From Caballeronia mineralivorans PML1(12) (lineage in GTDB: Bacteria > Pseudomonadota > Gammaproteobacteria > Burkholderiales > Burkholderiaceae): a stretch of 64,000 bases of DNA. The notes below the pieces were generated by a model. The model did no database searches. It was not told the origin of the DNA and saw only the letters and a list, made by a program, of their open reading frames with translations. The stretch spans positions 1-64,000 of the forward strand of contig NZ_AEJF01000171.1 in NCBI RefSeq assembly GCF_001028175.1, given 5' to 3'. Position 1 is the first letter of the stretch; each line of letters opens with the position of its first letter. Position numbers and translations under genes: made by a program. Positions 9,032-17,713 of this stretch are shown here, piece by piece.

Positions 9032-9925
9032 ATGCCGTTCGAAGACTACGAGCCGTTCACCGTCGACGCCGCGGGCGTCGAACTCTTCGGCATGAAGGGC
9101 GGCAACGGGCCGCCGCTTCTGCTGCTTCACGGTCACCCGCAGACGCACGAGATCTGGCATCGGCTGGCTAATGTTCTGGCGCAGCATTTCACCGTGATCG
9201 CAACCGATTTGCGCGGTTACGGCGCGTCGGCGAAACCAGTCAGCGACGCGCAGCACACACCTTATTCGAAACGCGCCATGGCCGCCGATCAGGTCGCGCT
9301 CATGCGGCACTTCGGCTTCGAGCGTTTCATGGTTTGCGCGCACGATCGCGGTGCGCGCGTGGCGCACCGGATGGCGCTGGATTTCCCGCAGGCCATCGAC
9401 CGCCTGATGCTGCTCGACATAGCGCCGACGCTCGCGATGTACGAGGCCACCGATCGCGCCTTCGCCACCGCCTATTTTCACTGGTTCTTCCTGATCCAGC
9501 CCGAGCCCTTGCCGGAATTGCTGATCGGCGCGCACCCGGATGCGTATGTCGAGCGGGTGATGGGCAGCCGCCACGCGGGGCTCGCACCGTTCGCGCCGCA
9601 TGCGTTGCAGGCGTATCGCGATGCGCTGCGCCAGCCCGGCGCGGTGCATGCAATGTGCGAGGATTATCGGGCGTCGGCGACTATCGATCTCGAGCATGAT
9701 CGCGCGGATCTTGAGTGCGGCAACAAGATTGCGTGTCCGATGCGGGTGTTGTGGGGACAGGAAGGTGTGATCGAACAGTGCTTCGAGCCGCTGGACGAAT
9801 GGCGTCGTGTGGCACGCGATGTCAGCGGCCGTGTGTTGCCTTCGGGCCACTATATTCCGGAAGAAGTACCCGACGAATTGCTCGCGGAAATCCTCGCGTT
9901 TTTCGAGGCGAGCGAGGAGGCGTAA
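9032..9925 (+). CDS. Haloacetate (fluoroacetate-type) dehalogenase, alpha/beta hydrolase
   Basis: A 297-residue alpha/beta hydrolase. CAHDRGARVAHRMALD supplies the nucleophile Asp105 with Arg106 and Arg109; Asp129 (MLLDIAPT), His150-Trp151 (YFHWFF), Tyr212 and His273 (SGHYIPEE) complete the set. In fluoroacetate dehalogenase RPA1163 the equivalents are Asp110, Arg111, Arg114, Asp134, His155, Trp156, Tyr219 and His280, where the Arg pair binds the carboxylate and His-Trp-Tyr the halide. All eight are present in the same order and spacing. An ordinary epoxide hydrolase would have two Tyr instead. The actual substrate (fluoro- or chloroacetate) is inference. A terminator follows at 10053. Confidence 0.88.
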   Translation: MPFEDYEPFTVDAAGVELFGMKGGNGPPLLLLHGHPQTHEIWHRLANVLAQHFTVIATDLRGYGASAKPVSDAQHTPYSKRAMAADQVALMRHFGFERFMVCAHDRGARVAHRMALDFPQAIDRLMLLDIAPTLAMYEATDRAFATAYFHWFFLIQPEPLPELLIGAHPDAYVERVMGSRHAGLAPFAPHALQAYRDALRQPGAVHAMCEDYRASATIDLEHDRADLECGNKIACPMRVLWGQEGVIEQCFEPLDEWRRVARDVSGRVLPSGHYIPEEVPDELLAEILAFFEASEEA

Positions 9926-10052
9926 GGGTCCTGCGCGCCCGCGTCATGGCCCGTTCATCTAGTTGTTGTAAGTCTGTAGGGAAAGCACCGATGCATCTCG
10001 AAAACAGGCGCGTTACGATGCAAACGGCGCTGATCACGTCAACAAAAATTCC

Positions 10053-10081
10053 GCCGCTTGGTCTACAAGCGGCTTTCTTTT
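10053..10081 (+). terminator. Shared terminator between converging genes
   Basis: GCCGCTTG (10053-10060) pairs with CAAGCGGC (10066-10073), followed by TTTCTTTT on the plus strand. On the minus strand GGAATTTTT follows the stem, so it can also end the operon that finishes at 10123. Confidence 0.85.
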
Positions 10082-10122
10082 GGCCGTTTCAAGTATCGCG
10101 CCTGGGTATTCAGGCAAACCAC

Positions 10123-11031
10123 TCAGGCAATCTTCACCGTCTCGCCTTCCATCTTCAGCGCGCCGCTTGCCGTCAGTTCGGCAAGATACTTGCGCACCAA
10201 TCCCCGACGATCGTCGGAGAGCAGGTTGGCGGCCGCGCGCATCAGCCGGGCTTCGTCGATTAGCAGCAACAGTTCGTCGATCTGCATCGAGCGCAACTCC
10301 ATCAGCTTGAACACGATCAGCACCTTTAGCGCGTTCTTCGCGTTGCGCGCGGGATCGGCGCTCAAATAATCGATTCGCGACGAAGCGATATCCAACGCCT
10401 TCGAAACATCCGTGAACGGCGCCCCGTGACCGGGAATGACCGCTCGCACGTCCAGCGTGGCGATCACGTCCAACACCGCGCGCTGTTCCGCGAAACCGCT
10501 GTCACCCTCCAGTTCGGGAAAAATCACGCCGAAGCCGTTTTCCCACAACGCATCGGCGCTGATCAGGACGCGTTCTTCGGCGCAATACAACATCAGCGAA
10601 TGCGGGTCGTGGCCGGGCGCGCCGAGCACCGACCAGTCCAGGTCACCAAGCCGGAGCGACACGCCCGGAGCGATCGTGCCGGTGAAAGCGAAACGCTCGC
10701 AACTTTGCCCGCTTCCGCGGAACGTGAGTCTGTCTTCGTCCCAGTCGCGCACGGCGTGCGCCTCGGTCTCTGGAATCAGCGTCTCGCACGCGAAGTTCGC
10801 CTGCAGCAACGCGTTGCCGCCGCAATGGTCCGAATGCAGATGCGTGTTCACAATCAGATCAAGCGTGCGTTTGCCACCAAGCGCATTGCGCACGAGGGCA
10901 AGGGTTTGCGGCGCGTGTATCGTATAGCCGGAATCGACTAAAGCGGCGTGTGTGTCGTCGACGAAAAGCACGTTATTCGACGACAGCCATCCGCGTTCGA
11001 ACACTCGCATGGACGCGGGGAACGTGATCAT
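10123..11031 (-). CDS. MBL-fold metallo-hydrolase
   Basis: A 302-residue metallo-beta-lactamase-fold protein. THLHSDH (His64, His66, Asp68, His69) is the dinuclear metal motif; the third His follows in LGAPGHDPHSLMLY, the bridging Asp in ISADALWENGFGV, and the last His in VIPGHGAPF. The C-terminal 70 residues are helical and look like the winged-helix add-on seen in lactonase/glyoxalase-like members. The substrate is unknown. Its ATG overlaps the DUF1289 stop by 4 bp, and it is the last gene of the operon that starts with ghrA. Confidence 0.88.
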   Translation of the reverse strand: MITFPASMRVFERGWLSSNNVLFVDDTHAALVDSGYTIHAPQTLALVRNALGGKRTLDLIVNTHLHSDHCGGNALLQANFACETLIPETEAHAVRDWDEDRLTFRGSGQSCERFAFTGTIAPGVSLRLGDLDWSVLGAPGHDPHSLMLYCAEERVLISADALWENGFGVIFPELEGDSGFAEQRAVLDVIATLDVRAVIPGHGAPFTDVSKALDIASSRIDYLSADPARNAKNALKVLIVFKLMELRSMQIDELLLLIDEARLMRAAANLLSDDRRGLVRKYLAELTASGALKMEGETVKIA

Positions 11032-11258
11032 GCGTTTGGCTCCTTCGGCAGCGTGGCCGTGAAGCGCTCGCCGATGCGCACCACGAGCGGCCCTTTTTCC
11101 CGCGCTTCCGCTTGCTTCAGGACCGCTGCCTTTTGCGTGTCATCGAAGGACGACCAGCCCGCAATTTCATCGATTGTGCGAAAACATCCGTCGCAAAGCC
11201 CCGTCGATGGATTCATCCTGCATACATCGATACACGGCGACGCCACGGTCTCAGTCAT
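11028..11258 (-). CDS. DUF1289 small cysteine-rich protein
   Basis: A 76-residue protein. SPCIDVCRMNPSTGLCDGC with the following RTIDEIAGW is the DUF1289 signature: four Cys that probably hold a metal (inferred) and a conserved Trp. Function is not established for the family. The start is ambiguous by one codon: GTG at 11261 or ATG at 11258, and the latter gives a TGATG overlap with the deacylase stop. The downstream overlap with the MBL gene is also 4 bp, so three genes are translationally chained. Confidence 0.88.
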   Translation of the reverse strand: MTETVASPCIDVCRMNPSTGLCDGCFRTIDEIAGWSSFDDTQKAAVLKQAEAREKGPLVVRIGERFTATLPKEPNA

Positions 11259-11767
11259 CACGCAGTCTCGCGCAACGCGACATCGGCTACCGGCGCGCCC
11301 GTCAGCGCGACCAGTTCCAGCGGCGTCAGATTGAACACCGCGTGCGGATGACCGGCGGCGGCCCAGAGACTGTCGAGTGCGAGCAAGTCTTCATCGATCA
11401 GTGTCAGCGGCGGTGTGGCATGGCCGATCGGGCACACACCGCCAATTGCATAGCCGGTTTTTTCACGGACGAATTTGGCATCGGCGCGGGCGAGTTCGCC
11501 TACCCGTTCAGCCACTTTTTTCTCGTCCACACGATTTACACCGCTCGCAATCACGAGCACCGGCGCGTCGTCTTTCTTGCGGCGAAACAGAATCGATTTG
11601 GCGATTTGCGCGACCGAGCAGCCGAGGCCAGCCGCCGCTTCAGCCGATGTCTTGCCGGTTTCGGCCAGCATCACGATGGGCTTCGTGTGCCCGCGTTCCT
11701 GCAGCAGGAGCGCCACGCGGCGAGCGGAATCGGGCAGGGCGTCGAGTGTTTCGTTCATCGTATTCAT
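11258..11767 (-). CDS. YbaK/EbsC-type aminoacyl-tRNA deacylase
   Basis: A 169-residue protein of the INS/YbaK superfamily, which hydrolyses misacylated tRNA such as Cys-tRNAPro or Ala-tRNAPro in trans. The conserved catalytic-pocket Lys is in QIAKSILFRRK, and GYAIGGVCPIGH is the characteristic GxxxGGVxPxGH substrate-binding motif. Length fits a free-standing editing protein. Met at 11767 or 11758 could be the start; the frame open to 11836 overlaps the upstream gene and is not used. It sits 22 bp after the HMG-CoA lyase gene and overlaps DUF1289. Confidence 0.88.
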   Translation of the reverse strand: MNTMNETLDALPDSARRVALLLQERGHTKPIVMLAETGKTSAEAAAGLGCSVAQIAKSILFRRKKDDAPVLVIASGVNRVDEKKVAERVGELARADAKFVREKTGYAIGGVCPIGHATPPLTLIDEDLLALDSLWAAAGHPHAVFNLTPLELVALTGAPVADVALRETA

Positions 11768-11789
11768 AGTGAAAGTAGTGGGTTGACCA

Positions 11790-12713
11790 TCAAACGCACG
11801 ACGCCGCGCCGTCGCGTTTCTTCGCGAGCAAGGCACGCCCCACCCGCGACGCGCTCGGCTTGCCGATCGCCCGCGAAATGAAGTCGCCGATCTCCACGAG
11901 CTGATCGAGATCGACGCCGGTTTTAATACCCAGCCCGTTCAGCAGGAAGATGACGTCCTCGGTCGCCACGTTGCCGGTAGCGCCTTTCGCGTACGGACAG
12001 CCACCGAGTCCCGCCACGGAAGCATGGAAAATCTCGATGCCTTCCTGCAGCGACGCGTAGATATTCGCGACCGCCTGACCATAGGTATCGTGGAAATGGC
12101 CGGAGAGCCGTTCGCGCGGGAATACCTTCGATACTGCCGCCATCACGTCGCGCGTGCGGCCGGCAGTGCCCACGCCGATGGTGTCGGCAATATCGATTTC
12201 ATCGCAGCCGAGCGCCTTCATGCGCTGCACGACGTCGACCACGGCTTCGATCGGCACGTCGCCTTGGTACGGACAACCCAGCGCGCAAGAAATGCTGCCT
12301 CGCAGGCGCAGCCCGGCCTCTTTCGCGGCCTTCGCAACCGGTTCGAAGCGCGCGATGCTCTCCGCGATGCTGCAGTTGATGTTCTTTTGCGAGAACGCTT
12401 CGCTGGCTGCACCGAAGATGACGATTTCATCGACTTTCGCATCGAGCGCCGCTTCGAAGCCGCGCAGATTCGGCGTGAGCGCCGAGTAGATCGTACCCGG
12501 ACGCCGCTCGATGCCGGCCATCACGGCCGCGCCGTCGGCCATTTGCGGCACCCATTTCGGCGAAACGAACGAAGCCGATTCCACGTTCTGCAAACCCGCG
12601 CTCGCCAGCCGGTTCACCAGTTCGATCTTGACCTCGGTCGCGACGAATTCCTTCTCGTTCTGCAAGCCGTCGCGCGGGCCTACTTCGACGATTTTTACTT
12701 TGGCGGGAAGCAT
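11790..12713 (-). CDS. Hydroxymethylglutaryl-CoA lyase
   Basis: A 307-residue DRE-TIM metallolyase that splits HMG-CoA to acetoacetate and acetyl-CoA, the last step of leucine degradation. Landmarks are EVGPRDGLQNE at residues 11-21 (metal- and substrate-binding Arg/Asp), HFHDTYGQA (metal-binding His pair) and SVAGLGGCPYAKGATGNVAT, whose Cys is the catalytic residue of the family. The ATG at 12713 follows AAAGGAGA. It lies in an operon with ghrA upstream and a YbaK-type deacylase downstream, not with the methylcrotonyl-CoA carboxylase genes that often accompany it. Confidence 0.95.
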   Translation of the reverse strand: MLPAKVKIVEVGPRDGLQNEKEFVATEVKIELVNRLASAGLQNVESASFVSPKWVPQMADGAAVMAGIERRPGTIYSALTPNLRGFEAALDAKVDEIVIFGAASEAFSQKNINCSIAESIARFEPVAKAAKEAGLRLRGSISCALGCPYQGDVPIEAVVDVVQRMKALGCDEIDIADTIGVGTAGRTRDVMAAVSKVFPRERLSGHFHDTYGQAVANIYASLQEGIEIFHASVAGLGGCPYAKGATGNVATEDVIFLLNGLGIKTGVDLDQLVEIGDFISRAIGKPSASRVGRALLAKKRDGAASCV

Positions 12714-12767
12714 GCCTGTCTCCTTTGAATACGTGTCAGTCTCTGCGGCTTGATCAACTTGACAGCC

Positions 12768-13709
12768 TTAATAACCGCGTTTTACGTCGACTATGCCGGA
12801 TATCGGCTCGCCGCGCGTGAGCGCCATGATCTTGTGCGCGATCTGCTCGATACTTTCCTCGCGCAGCGTTTCGGCGGAAATATGCGGCGTGATCGTGATG
12901 CGCGGCGTGCGCCAGAACGGATGATTGTCCGGCAACGGCTCGGTGTGGAAAACATCGAGTGTCGCGGCGGCGATCTGGCCAGTCTGCATGGCGTGGAGCA
13001 GATCGTCGTCCACAAGATGTCCGCCGCGCGCCAGGTTGACGAGATACGCGCCCGGCGCGAGCCGTTCGAACGTGCGCTGGTTCAAGATGCCTTCGGTGTC
13101 CGGCGTGTGCGGCAGAAGGTTGATGAGCACCCTCGTGCCGTCGAGGAAGGTCTCGAACTGCCCGGCGCCAGCGAAAGTCTGCACACCGTCGATATCCCGT
13201 TTCGTGCGGCTGAAACCGCGGACCGGCATGCCGAACCCCGCCAGCGTCTGCGCGACCCGCGCACCGAGAACGCCCATGCCCATCACGCCGACCGTGAAGT
13301 CCTTGAGCGCATAAGGCGGGAGTTTTTGCCAGCGATGCTCGCGCTGGAGCGCGTCGTATTCATCCAGGCGGCGCAGGTAGCGCAGCACCGTGTGGGTTGC
13401 GTATTCGACCATCTGGTGCGCCATGCCGCTGTCTTCCAGGCGTACGAGCAGCGCATTCGGCGGCAGTGTGCCGGGTTGCTTGCGTTCGACGTCGAGGATC
13501 GCATCGACGCCCGCGCCGAGATTGAACACCGCTTTCAGGTCCGGCCGGTTCGCGAACAACTCGGCCGGTGCGCGCCAGACGACCGCGTAGTCGGCGGGTG
13601 CGGTGTCTCCTGGTTGCCACTGCCGCACATCGGCTTCGGGAAGCGCGCGGGCCAGATCGTTGAGCCAGAGCAGGGTCTCGGCGTGGTGCTCGTAGAAAAT
13701 GATCTTCAT
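12768..13709 (-). CDS. ghrA: Glyoxylate/hydroxypyruvate reductase A (D-2-hydroxyacid dehydrogenase)
   Basis: A 313-residue NAD(P)H-dependent 2-hydroxyacid dehydrogenase of the GhrA branch. The nucleotide-binding loop is GVMGMGVLGARV (residues 141-152), followed by SRTK, where Arg168 would favour NADPH. The catalytic triad is Arg228 (NLARGGHL), Glu257 (FHTEPLP) and His276 (TPHISAE). It reduces glyoxylate or hydroxypyruvate in the cytoplasm. It is the first gene of the minus-strand operon ending at 10123, and two closely spaced direct repeats sit 60-80 bp upstream. Confidence 0.9.
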   Translation of the reverse strand: MKIIFYEHHAETLLWLNDLARALPEADVRQWQPGDTAPADYAVVWRAPAELFANRPDLKAVFNLGAGVDAILDVERKQPGTLPPNALLVRLEDSGMAHQMVEYATHTVLRYLRRLDEYDALQREHRWQKLPPYALKDFTVGVMGMGVLGARVAQTLAGFGMPVRGFSRTKRDIDGVQTFAGAGQFETFLDGTRVLINLLPHTPDTEGILNQRTFERLAPGAYLVNLARGGHLVDDDLLHAMQTGQIAAATLDVFHTEPLPDNHPFWRTPRITITPHISAETLREESIEQIAHKIMALTRGEPISGIVDVKRGY

Positions 13710-13768
13710 CGAAGGTTCGTGTTCGCGGCGGATAAGCGCGCGGATGGGTCGGGAGTCAAGTTACGTTT

Positions 13769-13789
13769 GCGTACCAATCGCGTACCAAT
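13769..13789. repeat. Two direct 10-bp repeats at 11-bp spacing
   Basis: GCGTACCAAT occurs at 13769-13778 and again at 13780-13789, one helical turn apart, between the divergent ghrA operon and the small hydrolase gene. Such phased repeats are typical binding sites for dimeric activators. AAAACTTGG is also repeated nearby (13845-13853 and 13885-13893). Confidence 0.5.
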
Positions 13790-13934
13790 TGCACGCGATG
13801 TCGGAAACATTTTACGGTTTCGCCGATGAACGCGTGTCACGGCCAAAACTTGGCGTGCCGCCACCGGCCGATAACCAAATGACGAAAACTTGGTTCGCGC
13901 GGACGCGCTGACGCAGCAGAATTGTTCCTCACCA

Positions 13935-13953
13935 TGCCGGCAATGAGCCGGCA
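13935..13953 (+). promoter_or_regulatory. Hairpin just before the hydrolase ribosome site
   Basis: TGCCGGC (13935-13941) pairs with GCCGGCA (13947-13953) over AATGA. The presumed ribosome site GCGAGG begins one or two bases later and the ATG is at 13965, so the structure could influence translation. This is an inference from position only. Confidence 0.35.
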
Positions 13954-13964
13954 GCGAGGTTCAC

Positions 13965-14585
13965 ATGAGTTCATGCAGCACATCCGCCTGGCCGCCGCGG
14001 CTTGTTACCGTGCCGGGTTTGCACGGCAGTGAGGGCGCGCACTGGCAAACGTGGCTGGAGCGGCAATTGCCGAAATCACGACGTGTCGAGCAAGACGACT
14101 GGGACGCGCCGCAACTCGACACTTGGGCGCAATCCGTCGCCGATACGGTGGCTCGCGTGCGTGGTCCTGTCATTCTCGCCGCGCATAGTTTCGGTTGCCT
14201 CGCGGCTGCGCACGCGATCGCGCAAGGGTTGACCGGCGACGCCGTTGCCGGCGTGCTGTTCGTCGCGCCGGCCAGTCCGGACAAGTTCCGTTTCGCTGGC
14301 GCGTTCGAGCCGCGCCGTCTCGGTGTGCCGTCGGTGCTGATTGCGAGCACGACCGATCCGTGGATGCCCTTCGACCAGGCGCTGCGTCTTGCCAGCCAGC
14401 TTGGCAGCGCGCTGGTGAATCTCGGCGACGCTGGCCACATCAATACGGCAGCGGGTTTCGGCCCGTGGCCGCGCGCGAAATATTTCGTGGATACGCTGAT
14501 TCATTGCGCGGCACCGTCGCACTTCGCGGAACAACGTGACGAGTTCGAGCGCTTTGAGCACTTCCAGCAACCGGCGTATGGATGA
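13965..14585 (+). CDS. RBBP9/YdeN-type alpha/beta hydrolase
   Basis: A 206-residue small serine hydrolase. VTVPGLHGSEGAHWQTWLE at the N-terminus is the oxyanion and Trp motif of the RBBP9/YdeN family, AAHSFGCLAA holds nucleophile Ser75, ASTTDPWMP supplies the Asp and LGDAGHINTAAGFGPWP the His. The substrate is unknown. It precedes the sulfate-binding protein by 84 bp on the same strand, so the two may be co-transcribed. Confidence 0.88.
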   Translation: MSSCSTSAWPPRLVTVPGLHGSEGAHWQTWLERQLPKSRRVEQDDWDAPQLDTWAQSVADTVARVRGPVILAAHSFGCLAAAHAIAQGLTGDAVAGVLFVAPASPDKFRFAGAFEPRRLGVPSVLIASTTDPWMPFDQALRLASQLGSALVNLGDAGHINTAAGFGPWPRAKYFVDTLIHCAAPSHFAEQRDEFERFEHFQQPAYG

Positions 14586-14669
14586 GTTGCCCGACGCGTT
14601 ACGGCCCCGGCTTTTCGATAGAATCGCCGCTTCGCAGCGGTTTTCACTATTCGAAGAATCGGGGGATGT

Positions 14670-15668
14670 ATGGCGGGTTTGAAGCATTGGGCAGCCATCG
14701 CGGCGCTGGGTCTGACTACGTTCGCACACGCGGAGACGGCGTTGCTCAACGTCTCGTACGACGTCACGCGTGAGTTGTACAAGGACATCGATACCGCTTT
14801 TATCGCGGACTATGAGCAGAAGACCGGCCAGACGCTTTCGGTGCGCCAGTCGCATGGGGCGTCGAGTGCGCAGGCTTTGTCGGTGATGCAGGGCCTGCAG
14901 GCCGACGTGGTGACGATGAACCAGCCGAACGATATCGACTTGCTGGTCGAGCGCGGTAGCCTCGTGCCGGCCAACTGGCGCACGCGCTTGCCGAACAACG
15001 CGGTGCCCTACACGACCACGATGGTGTTTCTCGTGCGCCATGGAAACCCGAAGAACATCAAAGACTGGAGCGATCTCGCGCGTCCGGGCGTGCAGGTCGT
15101 GATCGCGAATCCGAAAACCTCGGGCAACGGGCGTTATGCGTATCTGGCGGCCTGGGGTTACAAAAAGCAACAAGGCGCGACCGACGAGCAGGCCCAAGCC
15201 TTCGAGAAAGCCATCTTCAAGAACGTGCCGGTGCTCGATACGGGCGGCCGAGGCGCTACGACGACGTTCACGCAACGGGGTATCGGCGATGTGCTGGTGA
15301 CGTTTGAAAACGAAGTCGCGTTGATGGATGCGGGCGCGGGCGGCAAGGATTTCGACGCAGTGTATCCGTCCGTGAGTTTGCTCGCGGAGCCGCCGGTCGC
15401 GGTGGTCGATAAGGTTGTCGATAAACGCGGCACACGCAAGGAAGCGCAGGCGTATCTCGAGTATTTGTGGACACCTGCGGCGCAGGAAATCATCGCGCAA
15501 CATCATCTGCGGCCGCGTAACGCAGAGGTGCTGGCGAAACACGCGAGCGAATTCAAGCCGATCAAGACGTTCACCGTGGAGCAGGTTTTTGGTAACTGGC
15601 AGAAAGCCCAGCAAACCCATTTCTCCGATGGCGGCACGTTCGATCAGGTGATTGTGGATAAGAATTGA
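14670..15668 (+). CDS. sbp: Sulfate/thiosulfate ABC transporter periplasmic binding protein
   Basis: A 332-residue periplasmic protein. The signal peptide ends at AHA-ETAL (about residue 21), and the mature part starts LLNVSYDVTRELYKDI, the family signature; SHGASSAQA and GNGRYAYLAAWGY are further sulfate-binding segments, with the sulfate buried by backbone amides and a Trp in this family. Length matches Sbp. The membrane and ATPase components (cysT, cysW, cysA) are not next to it in this window. Hairpins follow at 15710 and 15807. Confidence 0.93.
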   Translation: MAGLKHWAAIAALGLTTFAHAETALLNVSYDVTRELYKDIDTAFIADYEQKTGQTLSVRQSHGASSAQALSVMQGLQADVVTMNQPNDIDLLVERGSLVPANWRTRLPNNAVPYTTTMVFLVRHGNPKNIKDWSDLARPGVQVVIANPKTSGNGRYAYLAAWGYKKQQGATDEQAQAFEKAIFKNVPVLDTGGRGATTTFTQRGIGDVLVTFENEVALMDAGAGGKDFDAVYPSVSLLAEPPVAVVDKVVDKRGTRKEAQAYLEYLWTPAAQEIIAQHHLRPRNAEVLAKHASEFKPIKTFTVEQVFGNWQKAQQTHFSDGGTFDQVIVDKN

Positions 15669-15709
15669 GCGTGGGTTGGACGAAGGCTTTGCTCGGAAAG
15701 AGCGAATGA

Positions 15710-15737
15710 CTTAAGGGGCAATTTATTGCCCCTTAAG
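15710..15737 (+). terminator. Terminator-like perfect hairpin after sbp
   Basis: CTTAAGGGGCAA (15710-15721) pairs perfectly with TTGCCCCTTAAG (15726-15737) over a 4-nt loop, 42 bp past the sbp stop. The T tract that should follow is poor (TTCGTTTG), so efficiency is uncertain. Confidence 0.6.
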
Positions 15738-15800
15738 TTCGTTTGCGGCGGTTAAACAGCACATTCCTGCCGCTTACGGGGAGCAAGCGCAGTGCAACCA

Positions 15801-15838
15801 AAAGAAAATCCCCCGAAATCTGACGACCTCGGGGGATT
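15801..15838 (-). terminator. Terminator of the biotin operon
   Basis: AATCCCCCGA (15807-15816) pairs with TCGGGGGATT (15829-15838). Read on the minus strand the stem is followed by TTTTCTTTT, a normal terminator tail, about 65 bp beyond the bioB stop. Confidence 0.85.
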
Positions 15839-15902
15839 CTGGAGATCAACTTCGCTTCACCTGTAACTTCACGGCGTGGGTCAGTGAATCAAGTGACTTG
15901 TT

Positions 15903-16952
15903 TCACTGAACCTGCGCATGCCCGCACTTCACCTCACAAGCCTCCGGCGCCTGCATTTGCTGCGACGCTTCCGCGCGCATTCCCAGCCGCTCCAGCAGCT
16001 TCCTATCGGCTTCAGCTTGCGGATTGCTCGTGGTCAGCAACTGGTCGCCGTAGAAAATCGAATTCGCGCCGGCCAGGAAACACAGCGCCTGCAGCGCCTC
16101 ATCCATCTGCTCGCGTCCCGCCGATAACCGCACCATCGCCTTCGGCATCGTGATCCGCGCAACCGCGATCGTACGCACGAATTCGAACGGATCGAGCGGT
16201 GCGGTGCCCGTCAGCGGCGTACCTTCCACCTGCACGAGATTGTTGATAGGCACCGATTCCGGATACGGCTCCAAGTTCGCCAATTGCGTAATCAGCCCAG
16301 CGCGCTCGCGCCGCGATTCGCCCATGCCCACAATCCCCCCGCAACACACGTTGATACCGGCATCGCGGACATGTTCGAGCGTATCCAGCCGATCCTGATA
16401 CGTCCGCGTCGAGATGATCTGCCCGTAGAATTCCGGCGATGTATCAAGGTTATGGTTGTAGTAATCCAGCCCGGCATCGCGCAGACGTTCAGCCTGATGC
16501 GCTTCCAGCATGCCGAGCGTCACGCAGGTTTCCAGGCCCATCGCTTTCACGCCGCGAATCATGTCGGCGATCGGTTCCAGATGCTGGTCCTTCGGATTGC
16601 GCCACGCCGCGCCCATGCAAAAGCGCGTCGCGCCGTTTGCCTTGGCGATCTCGGCGGCCTTCAGCACTTCATCGACGGCCATCAGTTTGTCGGCCTTCAA
16701 GCCCGTGTCGTGATGCGACGACTGAGGGCAATACGCGCAATCTTCGGGACATCCACCGGTCTTGATCGACAGCAGCGTGGAGAGCTGAACCGTGTTGGCA
16801 TCGAAGTGTTCGCGATGCACGGCCTGCGCGCGAAACAGCAAGTCGTTGAAGGGCAGGTCGTAGAGCGCGACGATATCCGCCACGCGCCAGCGAGCCAGCG
16901 TTTGCGGTGCGGACGCTTGAGCGGTCTTGTCGGTGGATTGCATTTGCGTCAT
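15903..16952 (-). CDS. bioB: Biotin synthase
   Basis: A 349-residue radical SAM enzyme that inserts sulfur into dethiobiotin. [13 protein letters not shown] gives the CxxxCxxC motif (Cys68, Cys72, Cys75) that binds the [4Fe-4S] cluster; [19 protein letters not shown] and RLSAGRE are further conserved blocks, the last with the Arg that contacts the [2Fe-2S] cluster. It is the last gene of bioA-bioF-bioD-bioB, 35 bp after bioD. Confidence 0.98.
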   Translation of the reverse strand: MTQMQSTDKTAQASAPQTLARWRVADIVALYDLPFNDLLFRAQAVHREHFDANTVQLSTLLSIKTGGCPEDCAYCPQSSHHDTGLKADKLMAVDEVLKAAEIAKANGATRFCMGAAWRNPKDQHLEPIADMIRGVKAMGLETCVTLGMLEAHQAERLRDAGLDYYNHNLDTSPEFYGQIISTRTYQDRLDTLEHVRDAGINVCCGGIVGMGESRRERAGLITQLANLEPYPESVPINNLVQVEGTPLTGTAPLDPFEFVRTIAVARITMPKAMVRLSAGREQMDEALQALCFLAGANSIFYGDQLLTTSNPQAEADRKLLERLGMRAEASQQMQAPEACEVKCGHAQVQ

Positions 16953-16987
16953 GTGAGGATCCTTTTCGTTTTGCAGATAACGATGAA

Positions 16988-17713
16988 TTACTGGCCCGCG
17001 CCAGCTGAACGAAGCGCGTTCAGCAGCAGGGATGTATCGATATAAGTGGTCGCCGTAAGCGCATCCGGCGGTGAGAGGCGAGGAATCGTGCCAAGCAGCG
17101 GCGCGTTGTATTGACTGTCGAGCCGCAGCCCGATTGCTTCAATGTTCTCAGCGGGAAACAGCATGGCCGGATCGATTTGATTAGCCACCCAGCCCACTAG
17201 ATGCAGCCCTCGCGCCGCGATGGCCTCGGCGCTCAACAACGCATGGCTGATGCAGCCGAGCCGCATGCCGACCACCAGCACGACCGGCAGATTCAAGGCG
17301 AACGCAAGGTCGGCTGTATCGTGGACGTCGGTGAGCGGCACGCGGAAGCCGCCCACGCCTTCCACCACGACCACGTCCGCTTGCTGCATGGCGAATTGAT
17401 GCGCTTCCACAATGCGCGCAATGTCCAGCGACACGTTCTCGCGCGCCGCCGCGATATGCGGCGCGGCCGCTTCTTTGAGCATGAACGGCGTGCGTATCGA
17501 TGGCGGCAGTGCAACGTTCGCCGCGGCATCGAGTTGATCGGCGTCTTCGTTGTGCCACTCGCCGTCACGCTCGAACGCGCCTGCCGCGATGGGTTTCATC
17601 GCGGCGGCGCGCAGGCCGAGCTTGGTGAAACCATGCAACAACGCAGCGGATACGAGCGTCTTGCCGATCTCGGTATCGGTGCCGGTGACGAAGAGTGAGA
17701 GTGGTGCGGTCAT
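16988..17713 (-). CDS. bioD: Dethiobiotin synthetase
   Basis: A 241-residue ATP-dependent carboxylase that closes the ureido ring of 7,8-diaminononanoate. GTDTEIGKT (residues 11-19) is the P-loop, MKPIAAG carries the catalytic Lys, and [12 protein letters not shown] is the conserved Glu/Gly loop. The start overlaps the bioF stop by 4 bp. Confidence 0.97.
   Translation of the reverse strand: MTAPLSLFVTGTDTEIGKTLVSAALLHGFTKLGLRAAAMKPIAAGAFERDGEWHNEDADQLDAAANVALPPSIRTPFMLKEAAAPHIAAARENVSLDIARIVEAHQFAMQQADVVVVEGVGGFRVPLTDVHDTADLAFALNLPVVLVVGMRLGCISHALLSAEAIAARGLHLVGWVANQIDPAMLFPAENIEAIGLRLDSQYNAPLLGTIPRLSPPDALTATTYIDTSLLLNALRSAGAGQ

Noticed and set aside
13769-13789. Start of a CRISPR-like array
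   Set aside because: Only two 10-bp units without spacers; fits a regulator site, not CRISPR.
14076-15620. A 514-codon open frame on the minus strand across the small hydrolase and sbp genes
   Set aside because: It is the shadow of two clear plus-strand genes in GC-rich DNA; the translation is Arg/His-rich with no family features.
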